Below, in pieces: positions 17,191 through 25,153 of a DNA stretch of 50,868 nucleotides. This DNA comes from Planctomycetota bacterium (GTDB taxonomy: Bacteria; Planctomycetota; Planctomycetia; Planctomycetales; Planctomycetaceae). The notes beneath the pieces were generated by a model. The model was not told the origin of the DNA. It searched no databases and saw nothing but the letters and a program-made list of their open reading frames with translations. Both the position numbers and the translations under genes were made by a program. Position 1 is the first letter of the stretch, and each line of letters begins with the position of its first letter. The stretch lies in contig VGZH01000039.1 of assembly GCA_016872645.1 (NCBI GenBank), positions 1 through 50,868 on the forward strand, written 5' to 3'.

Positions 17191-18627
17191 TCAATGGCTC
17201 GGCGGCTGCGTGTTTTGGAACGCTCTCGCCCGGAACAGGAAGTCGATGATGTTGCCTTCGTGGGGTTGCATCCAGTGGAGTTGGATTGTCTTTACCTCGC
17301 CGATGTTCAGGCGGTCGATGTTGGTGGCGTCGAGTAGCTCTTGCGACCACTTGGGGTCTTTCGTCAGGCAGCTCGCGACCAGAGTGGTGCCGATCTTCTT
17401 GAGCATTTCGTTCTGCGGGCATTTCACGACCGAGCAGAACGGGAACATGTACTCGGTGTTCGCAATCGGCGGTTCGGTGCTGCTGCAATGCACGATTGTC
17501 GGGCGGAGGAAGTCGTAACGCTCGTGAGCGACGTGGCGGTCGCCGTTGCGGTACTTCGCGGTGACTTCGGTCGCGCCGGGTGCCTTTACCAAGTCTTCGA
17601 TCTGCGCGTTGATCGCCTTTGCCGCACCGGGAACGGTGAACGCGGCCAGTGGCGATTTGGGGTCGCTCATCGGCAGCGGAGCGACCGGGCCGAGCCGCTT
17701 GGCGAGGGCTTCCGCAATTTCTTCAGTATGGCGTGAGGCCCAGATGCCCGAACAGGAAATGCAACTTCGGCCGCTGTTGACAAAGATGCTGTCGGCCATG
17801 AGGTCGATGTATTTCTCCCACTGATCGACCATGTCGTCGCCGAGCAGAAACTTCGAGAAGCCCGGCCCGTGAGCCTGCACGCGCGGGTTGCCGTGATAGC
17901 GCTCGACGGTCGGCAGGCCGCCGAAGATCATGGCTCGGTTACAGGTCTCCAACACGGCGGCTCCGCATTCGGGACCGCCGGGATAAATACAAAAGACTTC
18001 GCGCGGCACGCCGGCTTGGGCGAACGCTTCATAAATTCGGTACGGAGTCCACGGCTCTTGCGGACCGGGTTTGAGCACAAGGCCGATCTGTAACGGAATG
18101 ACCGGCATCCACAGCGTATGCACGCCGGGCGAGTTCGATGGCAGCACCATACCCAGCACGTTCGTCTGAGCCTGATAGCTGACCATCACGCCTCGGCTCT
18201 CCATGCCGTAGCCCTTGGTCAGAATCTCGAACGGCAGCCCACGAGTCAGAGCCTCCAACGTGTGCCGCATGTTGCGCAGGACGTAAGCGTTCTTCTTCAT
18301 ATTGCCAGCACACATGTGCTCGGGGAGGCCAGTCGTCGCCGACTGCATGCGGCAGAACTCTTGCGGGTTTTGCGTCCCATTACCGAGCGGCAACGTGGCG
18401 TTCAAATATAAATCGGCGGCCTTCTCGGCCATGCTGCACAGCTGCTCGACGCTGAATTGCCGGAGGATGTCGCGGGCCTTGCCTTGCTTCCGCATGTCCA
18501 TCTTGATGAGACCAGCGTTCGCGTTATTGACCGTCGCGACCGCCTCGCCGGTTTCAAAGTGGACGATCTTGTCCTTCTCCATGGACTCGTATGGCTGGCC
18601 CCAGCGGATCACAGGAATTTCAAGCAT
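17191..18627 (-). CDS. Aldehyde dehydrogenase-fold acyl reductase, LuxC-like
   Basis: This encodes 478 residues, with AAGGA upstream of the ATG at 18627. The ALDH fold is shown by the nucleotide-binding part ([21 protein letters not shown], residues 146-166) and a catalytic cysteine in [11 protein letters not shown] (Cys289; Cys292 is an alternative). The usual FTGS loop reads MIFGG instead, as in acyl-CoA/acyl-enzyme reductases more than in ordinary aldehyde dehydrogenases. The next gene upstream on the same strand encodes a short acyl-adenylate ligase. Such a pair fits the LuxC/LuxE logic: the ligase activates an acid, the acyl group passes to the reductase cysteine, and NAD(P)H reduces it to an aldehyde. 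The substrate (fatty or aromatic acid) is open. No luxAB-like gene is here. Confidence 0.8.
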   Translation of the reverse strand: MLEIPVIRWGQPYESMEKDKIVHFETGEAVATVNNANAGLIKMDMRKQGKARDILRQFSVEQLCSMAEKAADLYLNATLPLGNGTQNPQEFCRMQSATTGLPEHMCAGNMKKNAYVLRNMRHTLEALTRGLPFEILTKGYGMESRGVMVSYQAQTNVLGMVLPSNSPGVHTLWMPVIPLQIGLVLKPGPQEPWTPYRIYEAFAQAGVPREVFCIYPGGPECGAAVLETCNRAMIFGGLPTVERYHGNPRVQAHGPGFSKFLLGDDMVDQWEKYIDLMADSIFVNSGRSCISCSGIWASRHTEEIAEALAKRLGPVAPLPMSDPKSPLAAFTVPGAAKAINAQIEDLVKAPGATEVTAKYRNGDRHVAHERYDFLRPTIVHCSSTEPPIANTEYMFPFCSVVKCPQNEMLKKIGTTLVASCLTKDPKWSQELLDATNIDRLNIGEVKTIQLHWMQPHEGNIIDFLFRARAFQNTQPPSH

Positions 18628-18636
18628 GGTTGTTCC

Positions 18637-18775
18637 TTTGGAGTGCGACGATCTATCTGATCGTCGCTTTCATTTGCGGCGGAGCCGCTTTGGTTGTTCG
18701 AGAGTGAATGCGGAAAACAAAACGAAAAGCGGCTCCGCCGCGAGGGAAAGCGGGGATGCATCCCCGCACTCCAAA
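18637..18775. repeat. 139-bp composite palindromic element with terminal inverted repeats
   Basis: The ends are an 11-base inverted repeat, TTTGGAGTGCG (18637-18647) and CGCACTCCAAA (18765-18775). Inside are three more structures: GCGACGATC / GATCGTCGC (18645-18667, loop TATCT); GCGGCGGAGCCGCTTT paired perfectly with AAAGCGGCTCCGCCGC across about 35 bases; and an 18-base perfect palindrome GCGGGGATGCATCCCCGC. No reading frame of note is present. It exactly fills the gap between the acyl-ligase and reductase genes, so it must be transcribed within that unit. It looks like a MITE- or REP-like element. Confidence 0.8.
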
Positions 18776-19876
18776 TTAGTAAACCCCGACCGTTGTCGTC
18801 GCCGCGAACTCGTGGAACGGTCGCGTGCCGCTGATGCCGTCCCAGGGGTATTTGTCGTGGGGGAGTTCGCGTTCGCCCTCGTCGCGTTCCATGAAGCCTG
18901 GGACGAAGAGTTCTTTCGTCATCGTGTAGAGCTTCACGCGGCCGGTGCTGCCGTAGGGGACGACTTGGTTGTAGTCCTTAAATTCGACGGTCTCGATGAC
19001 GGCTCGCGGTTGCGGAGCGTAGTAAGTGATCTTGAAGTTGTCGGCCGGATCGAAGGGCTTGCCGCAGGCGAGGCCCATCAGCGTGTTGCCGTAGGTCGGC
19101 GTGATGTAGACGTTCGGGCCGAGCAGTTCCTCGCGGCAGAAGCGATACCACTGCGGAGTGAACTCGGTGCCGCCGGCGAAGATTCCCTTGATGCCGGACT
19201 CTTCGATGCTGCTTCCCTTGTCGATCAGCTTCAGGGCGAGAGCTTCGAGCAGTTTCGGCGTCGCGAAGGCGCACTTGATGTCGTGGCCAGCCGAGAGAAT
19301 TGTCACCGCCTGATCGATGACGTGATCGGCATACGCTTTCACGCCGGAGATGTCTCCCTTCTTCAACAGCTTGACGACCCAGCGCGGATCGAGGTCCACG
19401 CAGAAGCAGATGCCGCCGCGATACTGCGCGAGATGCTCGACCGCGAGTCGCAAGCGGCGCGGGCCGGAGGGGCCGAGCATCAGCCAGTTCGAGCCGCGCG
19501 GGAAGTGCTCGTCGGGCAGCGTGTCGCTGAAGTTCTCGTAGTCGATCCAGTGATCCTCGATGACCATGCGGCTTTTCGGGATGCCGGTCGTGCCGCCGGT
19601 CTCAAAGACGTACACAGGCTTGTCGGCCAGACCCTTCGGAACCCAGCGACGGATCGGGCCGCCGCGGAGCCATTCGTCCTCGAAGTTCGGAAACTTCTTG
19701 AGGTCCTCGAAGCAATTCACTTCCCTGAGCGGGTCAAATTTCAGTTCCCGTTTTTTTTCCAGCCAGAACGGGCAACCGGTTTCATCGCTGAAGTGCCAGC
19801 GGACGGTTTGGCGAGTGTGTTCGTCGAGCAGTTCTTTGGCTTTGGCCTGTTTGGCGGCCAGGGCAGTGTCACTCAC
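18776..19876 (-). CDS. Acyl-adenylate-forming ligase, LuxE/PaaK-like
   Basis: This encodes 366 residues from a GTG at 19876, with AAGGAG 12 bases upstream; the closer ATG is out of frame and stops after five codons. The adenylation P-loop is FETGGTTGIPKSR (91-103). The later YITPTYGNTLMG and GSTGRVKLYTM segments match the family. The length is that of LuxE acyl-protein synthetases (about 370) and shorter than phenylacetate-CoA ligases (about 430), lacking most of the C-terminal lid. It would activate a carboxylic acid with ATP and hand the acyl group on. It is transcribed before the LuxC-like reductase, separated only by the 139-bp palindromic element. Confidence 0.8.
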   Translation of the reverse strand: MSDTALAAKQAKAKELLDEHTRQTVRWHFSDETGCPFWLEKKRELKFDPLREVNCFEDLKKFPNFEDEWLRGGPIRRWVPKGLADKPVYVFETGGTTGIPKSRMVIEDHWIDYENFSDTLPDEHFPRGSNWLMLGPSGPRRLRLAVEHLAQYRGGICFCVDLDPRWVVKLLKKGDISGVKAYADHVIDQAVTILSAGHDIKCAFATPKLLEALALKLIDKGSSIEESGIKGIFAGGTEFTPQWYRFCREELLGPNVYITPTYGNTLMGLACGKPFDPADNFKITYYAPQPRAVIETVEFKDYNQVVPYGSTGRVKLYTMTKELFVPGFMERDEGERELPHDKYPWDGISGTRPFHEFAATTTVGVY

Positions 19877-20350
19877 GGTGAGTCATTCTCCTTGCAATGC
19901 TAGGCGGGACGATGGACGAGCGTGACCACGTTTGGCCACGAGAAATTTCCACGGCGGGAGGGGCGAGAGAGTATTTGGCCGATGCTGCCATTTCAACTCG
20001 CCCAACGCCAGGCGTCACAGCGACAAGCCCCCGCCATTCTCTGCCGAGACGTTCGCCTCCCTCCATTGGATCGTGACGACTGAACTGCGGGGAACGCCGA
20101 ACTTTGCGGTTCGACGACGTTGGGGCGTGACATAGCAGTTGCCGCTCGAATTCCCGCAAACTACCAAGGTTACCCGCGGAGACAAAGCCCCTGTGCGGAG
20201 ATTACGCCGCCGTGAATACGTCGTCTGCAAAACCGCACGAGCCATTGTCGCAAGACGACGGTCTCAACCACCAAACGATCGCGAATGTGCCAATGACCTC
20301 TGGCGAAGACAAGCCCGTCGCGAACTACTTTTCGGTAATGTGATCAGAGG
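19877..20350. other. Intergenic region without a convincing gene
   Basis: These 474 bases separate two minus-strand genes. Short open frames exist on both strands but their translations are arginine-rich and show no family features. It must hold the promoter of the ligase/reductase unit and the 3' end region upstream of it. I found no confident promoter, hairpin or RNA gene. Confidence 0.5.
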
Positions 20351-21766
20351 TCAGAACGCGTACTGCAACCGCATGGCGAAAATGTCGGCATTGCTGCTCA
20401 GGGAATTGCGATCCAAAAAAGAGTGGATGTAGTTCAGCATCACGCGCGATCGAAAAGCGTAGTTCCAATTGAGTCCACAGGTCACGTTAGTCATCCTGCC
20501 GCCGTGTAGCGAGGCGTGATCGAGATCGAACCACGAAACTCGGCAGGCCACCTCCCAAGCTCCACCGATGCGCCAGCGACCGTCGCCTTGGTCTCCGATC
20601 CGAAACGCATGTTTGGGTGTGACGGAATCATACCGGCCTTGAGTGCGGTTGAAGTTGCGATGCTCGCCGGTCAGCCAATACATCACCTCGAGATAGCCCC
20701 CTTGAAGAAACAAGCTCTGGTTGTCGGATTGCACCCCTGCCAGTGCGACGTACTCGCCCTGAAATGACAGTGAACCGAGCACGCTGCTCATTTCGAGGCC
20801 AGCGACGTGATAGTCGTGAACAGATATCAGACCCGTGTCCACGAAACTCGGTGTCAACAACGCTCCTTCCTTCAAATTGATTTCAGGCCGAGAAGCGAAG
20901 TTCCGGTTGGTATTCCCCAGTTTTCGGTAGCTGTAGCTGGCTCCGACGTGAATCAACTGGCTGCCATCGTCGTTGACAAACGGGAGCCATGTGACACGAC
21001 CAGTTCCCGCGAGTCCCGTCCGATCCCGATTGTCCTCACCAAATTCGTTGGTCGCTTCGTCGAAGACGCCGTAGGACCAGGTCATCGTCCGGTCGACATT
21101 CCAATCAAACGCCATCAGGCCGACGCTCCGGAACGGAGCGAGTGTGTTGACGGCCGCACTACGTTCGAGAAACGGCAGGTCGTGCGAACTATCGAGCCGT
21201 TCAAGGCTGAACGGCTCACGAAAGTGTCCGACTCTTAAATTGCCGAGCACCGGAAGTTCTTGAACGTCGAGATACGCATCGAAAATCGTCGGCCGCGTGG
21301 CGGTCGATTGATCGAACGTCACGAAATCTACGTCGAATCGATAGAACAAATTGTCGAATCCTTCGCCCTCAACCCCCAATCGAGCGCGTCGAATGCTGAT
21401 GCCGTTGTGAGCATCGGCTCCCACGCTGGCCCTGTTCGCGTCATCCTGATTGAACGTACCGGTGTCGATGTGGAGACGCCCGAACGGTCTTACTACGAAC
21501 TTCTGTTTGGCTTTTTCGGCTGCCTGAAAGTCCGTGGCCTCGCGTTGTTCGAGTTTTCGCTCGACGTCTGCCAACCGGTCGGTCAATTCGGAAATCACTT
21601 TGTCGTATTCGCTGCCCGAAGATGGAAACAACCGCGAATTGCTGGAATCGCTTTCTGGCACTGTCGATTGCGCGGCAAGAGAGCTGGTGACAAATGCAGT
21701 CAACCAGACCACGACCAACCACCCCCACGGGCGGGCACGGTGCTGTCGGGGTGCTGTGCTCGCCAC
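20351..21766 (-). CDS. Phosphate-selective porin O/P (OprP/OprO) family protein
   Basis: This encodes 471 residues. The start is placed at a GTG (21766) with AGGAG 8 bases upstream; the in-frame ATG at 21787 has none. A signal peptide follows (WLVVVWLTAFVTSSLAA). Residues about 45-80 form a coiled coil (YDKVISELTDRLADVERKLEQRE), as in many planctomycetal porins. The rest alternates in beta-strand fashion (RPFGRLHIDTG, ISIRRARLGVEG, FYRFDVDF, VLGNLRVGHFREPFSLE) and ends in an aromatic residue (LQYAF), the usual outer-membrane insertion signal. Anion or phosphate uptake is the family role; selectivity cannot be read here. It stands alone on the minus strand. Confidence 0.88.
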   Translation of the reverse strand: MASTAPRQHRARPWGWLVVVWLTAFVTSSLAAQSTVPESDSSNSRLFPSSGSEYDKVISELTDRLADVERKLEQREATDFQAAEKAKQKFVVRPFGRLHIDTGTFNQDDANRASVGADAHNGISIRRARLGVEGEGFDNLFYRFDVDFVTFDQSTATRPTIFDAYLDVQELPVLGNLRVGHFREPFSLERLDSSHDLPFLERSAAVNTLAPFRSVGLMAFDWNVDRTMTWSYGVFDEATNEFGEDNRDRTGLAGTGRVTWLPFVNDDGSQLIHVGASYSYRKLGNTNRNFASRPEINLKEGALLTPSFVDTGLISVHDYHVAGLEMSSVLGSLSFQGEYVALAGVQSDNQSLFLQGGYLEVMYWLTGEHRNFNRTQGRYDSVTPKHAFRIGDQGDGRWRIGGAWEVACRVSWFDLDHASLHGGRMTNVTCGLNWNYAFRSRVMLNYIHSFLDRNSLSSNADIFAMRLQYAF

Positions 21767-22143
21767 GGAACCGGCTCCTACAAACATTCTGATTCTGGCC
21801 TCCCAGACCGAAACTCGGCGCGAAGCGGGTGCGCAGATGCCGCGACACGACCTTGCCTCTTATTTCGGTTATTCCGTTTACGAAGAATCTGGCAATTACG
21901 TAATCCGCAAAGCTTCGCGAGCAAGCGAGTTTGGCCAAAGCTACGCGACCGGCAAGAAATGCCACTGAACGGCGTCAGCGTTTGTGGTCATCCGTCAGTC
22001 AAGCAGGACTGACGGGGTGTGAAGCCATGCCCCGAGCCAAGGCCAGCGGGGATTTCACGCAACTTGGGTAGCGCGAGGGGAAATCTCGAGGTCGAGCGTT
22101 TGCAGGAATTTGTCGAGGTTCTCGAGACCTCTCCCGACTATTT
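21767..22143. other. Intergenic region with a perfect 9-bp hairpin
   Basis: The stretch holds no convincing gene. On the minus strand TTGCCA, a 16-base spacer and AATAAC (about 21875-21902) could be the porin promoter, but the match is modest. A perfect hairpin lies at 21992-22015 (CCGTCAGTC, loop AAGCAG, GACTGACGG), between the decayed HD-GYP gene and the porin promoter, and may end transcription of the former. Confidence 0.5.
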
Positions 22144-22690
22144 CTAAGCCAAGTTTTCATCGAGAAAGTGCACTGAGCACATCGACAACGTCGGATCGTT
22201 CTCGCGAATGCGATCCGAGACATCTGCAAATTGGCGCTCGATGCGCAGAACGACTTTGACGAATTCCAAGGCGATTTGCGTGCCGGCACCTTCGCGAATC
22301 ATCACCAGGCATTGCTCGTGCGGAAACGTCGGTTTGCGAACCCGCACGGAGACCAAGGCGCGGCACACATCAGCGATCGCAACGATTCGAACCGCGAGCG
22401 GAATCGCTTTCCCGCGCCGGCCGGACGGATAACCGAGCCGGCGCCAGTGCTCGTGGTGATACCGCGCAATCTCGTGAGCCATCTCCAAGAAATTTACGGA
22501 TCCGAGCTTCTCTTCATTTCTGCGGAGGCACTGACTGCTGATCAACGGATGCTCCAGTCCGCTTGTCCGGCTTGAGCAGAATCGCATCTGCGATCCCAAC
22601 TTTGCCGATATCGTGCAACATCGCACTGATTTCGATCTGCTCGACAAACTCGGGTGTGACAACACAGCGGTAATTTGGGTGCGTTTGATG
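22144..22690 (-). pseudogene. HD-GYP phosphodiesterase remnant, frameshifted and truncated
   Basis: Two minus-strand frames each carry part of an HD-GYP domain. Upstream (about 22690-22540) one frame reads [12 protein letters not shown], then [19 protein letters not shown], with the HD pair intact, and stops at a TGA near 22540. A second frame takes over with [31 protein letters not shown] (the HHE and GYP signatures) and IVAIADVCRALVS, and ends at 22144. About ten or more residues that normally join LLKPDK to EHP are missing, so a deletion with frameshift is likely near 22560. The N-terminal part is gone: the nucleoside hydrolase promoter region lies there. Intact relatives degrade cyclic di-GMP; this copy should not. 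Confidence 0.8.
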
Positions 22691-22762
22691 CTCAAAAATT
22701 GCCGCGTGAGCCGTACAATCGACCTCCCGTCTGCGCCATCAAATTCTTTCAGGATGAGAACC

Positions 22763-23722
22763 GTGCCCAGCAAACTGATCATTGACGCCGATCCAGGGAT
22801 CGGAGACGCCCTCGCGGTGGCGCTGGCCTTGCTCGATCCTGAAGTCGATTTGTTGGCAGCCACTGCCACAGCGGGATGCGTCTCTGGCCCGATCGCGACC
22901 AAAAACCTGCAAGCCGTCATCGAGCTGATCGATCCACCGAAGTGGCCGCGACTGGGAGCTTGCGACGCAGCGGTCCCGCTGCCGGGCGGTGATTTGATGC
23001 CGGGCTTCGTTGATCCGGTACTGCTCAATGGACGATACGGCCTCGGTGAGTCGGCCGTCGCTGTGGCGGAACTACACAAGCCGCACGACGCCGTCAAATT
23101 GCTGATCGAACTGGTGCGACAGCATCCGCAGCAAGTCACCGTATTGACGCTTGGTCCGCTGACTAACATCCAGGCTGCTCAAGAACGCGACCCAGAGTTT
23201 CTGTCACTGCTCCGTGAGATGGTCTGCCTTGGCGGCTCGATCGCCGCGGGAGGCAATGCGACCGCCGCCGCCGAGTTCAACATCTTTGCCGATCCTGAAG
23301 CCGCTCGTCAGGTACTGAAATCGCCAGCGACCAAAACGCTTGTGCCACTCGATGCCGCCCAGCAACTTGTGCTCAATTACGATCAGTTCGCGCGTTTATC
23401 GGACGTCGGCATTGGACGCGCCGGCAAGGCGATTCTGGATTGGCTTCGGTTCGGATTGCGTGCTTCGCACGAACATCTGGGGAACGAAGGATTCTCGCTG
23501 TGCGAGGTCGTCGCGCTGGCGGCGGTGGCGCAAGATCGCCTTGTTCATACTTCGTCGATGGCGATCGATGTCGAAACGCAAACCGGGTTATGTCGTGGAG
23601 TCACGGTCTTTGACCGGCGCGCCTCGCGCCGCTGGCGCAATAACATCGAAGTCGTCGATGACATCAACCCACAGGGATTGCTCGACTATTTCGGCAGAAT
23701 GCTTCGGCGGATCGAGATTTGA
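22763..23722 (+). CDS. Nucleoside hydrolase (IUNH) family protein with altered active site
   Basis: This encodes 319 residues from the GTG at 22763, which has AGGA 8 bases upstream; the ATG at 22754 is the alternative. The N-terminal motif reads DADPGIGD (8-15). Family members have DxDPGxDD, so Asp14, which binds the ribose hydroxyls, is glycine here while the calcium ligands Asp10 and Asp15 remain. Near the C-terminus the usual HD of the catalytic segment is replaced by CE (SLCEVVALAAVAQD). The rest is normal (LTLGPLTNIQ, AAEFNIFADPEAA, DVETQTGLCRGVTVFD). It may have shifted specificity or lost N-ribohydrolase activity. It converges on and overlaps the HtrA gene by 37 bases. Confidence 0.85.
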   Translation: MPSKLIIDADPGIGDALAVALALLDPEVDLLAATATAGCVSGPIATKNLQAVIELIDPPKWPRLGACDAAVPLPGGDLMPGFVDPVLLNGRYGLGESAVAVAELHKPHDAVKLLIELVRQHPQQVTVLTLGPLTNIQAAQERDPEFLSLLREMVCLGGSIAAGGNATAAAEFNIFADPEAARQVLKSPATKTLVPLDAAQQLVLNYDQFARLSDVGIGRAGKAILDWLRFGLRASHEHLGNEGFSLCEVVALAAVAQDRLVHTSSMAIDVETQTGLCRGVTVFDRRASRRWRNNIEVVDDINPQGLLDYFGRMLRRIEI

Positions 23723-24933
23723 AGTTTGAAATCGCCGATCTCCAACTTCAGGTCAAGTGGCTCAGAACGCTCCGTCGCGAAACTCATCTGCTCAACCGGC
23801 GTATCCGCTTTGCTTTGTTGCGGCACAGAGGGCGTCAAATCCTCTTCTGCAACGGATCGATCGCTGAGGTCGACTTGCACAGGAAATTTCTCGCCGCGCC
23901 GCAAGACCATCAGCCGGACTTTTTTGCCGACCGGCGACAAGCTGACGACGTTGATGAGATGGTTCTCGTCGACAATGTCGATGCCGTCGAAACTTAGAAT
24001 GACATCGTCCTTCTGTAACTTCGCTCGCGCGGCGGGTGTGTTGGGATAGATTGCCATCACTCGCGCGCCGCGAGCGCGATCCAGCTTTAACGCCCGAGCT
24101 TTGTTGATGTCGAAGTCGGGATCGAGCTTTACGCCCAGATATGCACGATACACCTTGCCGTATTCCAAAAGTTGATCGACGACGCGGCTGACCAGATTGC
24201 TGGGAATGCTGAAACCGATCCCCTCGTTGCCGCCGCTGTTAGACGCGATCGCAGTGTTAATTCCGACCACCCGTCCATTCAGATCAATCAACGGCCCGCC
24301 GCTGTTGCCAGGGTTGATCGCCGCATCCGTCTGAATGAAATCCTGATTCAGCACTCCCTTGTCGCCAAGCTTCAACGATCGACGGCTCTTTGCGCTGATG
24401 ATGCCGAAAGTGACCGATTGGCTCAGCCCAAACGGGCTGCCGACGGCCAGCACTGGGTGTCCGATCTCTGCCAAGTCGCTGTCTGCCCACACCGCTGCCG
24501 TGAGACCATCGACCGGCAATTTCATCACGGCAATGTCCGAGGCCGCGTCATCCCAGACTCGCTCTGGATGAACCTGACGGCCATCGGGCAATGTGACTTT
24601 GATTTCCTTCAACTCCGAACCGGCGATGACATGCCGGTTCGTGACGACGTACTCACCGGGCAAATGAGTGCTCTGGACGAGAACTCCCGATCCTGTTTCC
24701 TCAACTTCGCCCCGCAGGACTGTGCGATGCGAGGCTTCAATGTGAACGACGCTCGGCGAAATCTGTTTGGAGATCTTGGCCATCACGCGACCGGCATCCC
24801 GCAGCGCATTCGAACCGCTGTCGAGATCCAGTTCGCCCCTGCGGCGCGGATCGGCGTGCAGCTGCTCAAAAACGATCCAGCCACCGACGAACGCCAATAC
24901 TCCGCACAGCACGATCGTGGATCGAACTCGCAT
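23686..24933 (-). CDS. HtrA/DegP-type serine protease with one PDZ domain
   Basis: This encodes 415 residues. Residues 5-22 are a signal anchor. The trypsin-like triad is His101 (VTNRHVI), Asp133 (ASDIAVMKL) and Ser211 (NPGNSGGPL). One PDZ domain spans about 265-355 (YLGVKLD, GARVMAIYPNTPAARAKLQKDDVI). It would act in the periplasm in protein quality control. The final 25 residues (LDLKLEIG, DFKLQIS and so on) are encoded by a heptanucleotide repeat and overlap the end of the nucleoside hydrolase gene; they are unlikely to be part of the conserved fold. It lies downstream of the recombinase gene, 220 bases apart. Confidence 0.93.
   Translation of the reverse strand: MRVRSTIVLCGVLAFVGGWIVFEQLHADPRRRGELDLDSGSNALRDAGRVMAKISKQISPSVVHIEASHRTVLRGEVEETGSGVLVQSTHLPGEYVVTNRHVIAGSELKEIKVTLPDGRQVHPERVWDDAASDIAVMKLPVDGLTAAVWADSDLAEIGHPVLAVGSPFGLSQSVTFGIISAKSRRSLKLGDKGVLNQDFIQTDAAINPGNSGGPLIDLNGRVVGINTAIASNSGGNEGIGFSIPSNLVSRVVDQLLEYGKVYRAYLGVKLDPDFDINKARALKLDRARGARVMAIYPNTPAARAKLQKDDVILSFDGIDIVDENHLINVVSLSPVGKKVRLMVLRRGEKFPVQVDLSDRSVAEEDLTPSVPQQSKADTPVEQMSFATERSEPLDLKLEIGDFKLQISIRRSILPK
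23714..23755. repeat. Heptanucleotide repeat at a convergent gene end
   Basis: Six 7-base units (GAGATTT, GAAGTTT, GAAATCG, CCGATCT, CCAACTT, CAGGTCA). The second half is the approximate complement of the first, so it can fold back. It covers the stop codon of the nucleoside hydrolase and encodes the C-terminal tail of the HtrA protease on the other strand. Confidence 0.7.
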
Positions 24934-25081
24934 GGTCGCTGCTCCGGTCGAAAAACGGTTCTCCTCGGTTGATCGTCGGCAGCCGCGACCTCAGCGAATG
25001 GAATTGCCGTGACGATCACTCGCGAGACGCAAGTCATGCCCGCGATGCCGGACGGGCAAGGCGTTCGGATTCGGCAAACTG

Positions 25082-25120
25082 TGACACGCTGACAAGCTGA
25101 GAGGGTGACAATGTGATGCG
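25082..25120. repeat. Octanucleotide tandem repeat, TGACAAGC-like
   Basis: TGA recurs every 8 bases in five units (TGACACGC, TGACAAGC, TGAGAGGG, TGACAATG, TGATGCGT). It lies in the 220-base gap between the recombinase stop and the HtrA start. No gene is present there. Confidence 0.6.
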
Positions 25121-25153
25121 TCACAAATTCTGCCCATTGACCATGTCACCTCC

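Noticed and set aside
17090-17488. N-terminal extension of the thioesterase
   Set aside because: It is antisense to the ALDH C-terminus and runs through an octamer repeat; the hotdog family starts at 17089.
18302-19903. 533-codon plus-strand open frame
   Set aside because: It is antisense to the acyl-ligase and part of the ALDH gene, crosses the palindromic element, and has no recognisable motif.
20139-20432. Possible small gene between the ligase and porin
   Set aside because: The arginine-rich translation has no family features and it overlaps the conserved porin C-terminus.
24934-25153. tRNA or small RNA in the HtrA-recombinase gap
   Set aside because: No cloverleaf or conserved tRNA loop sequences are visible; the gap is explained by an octamer repeat and promoter sequence.
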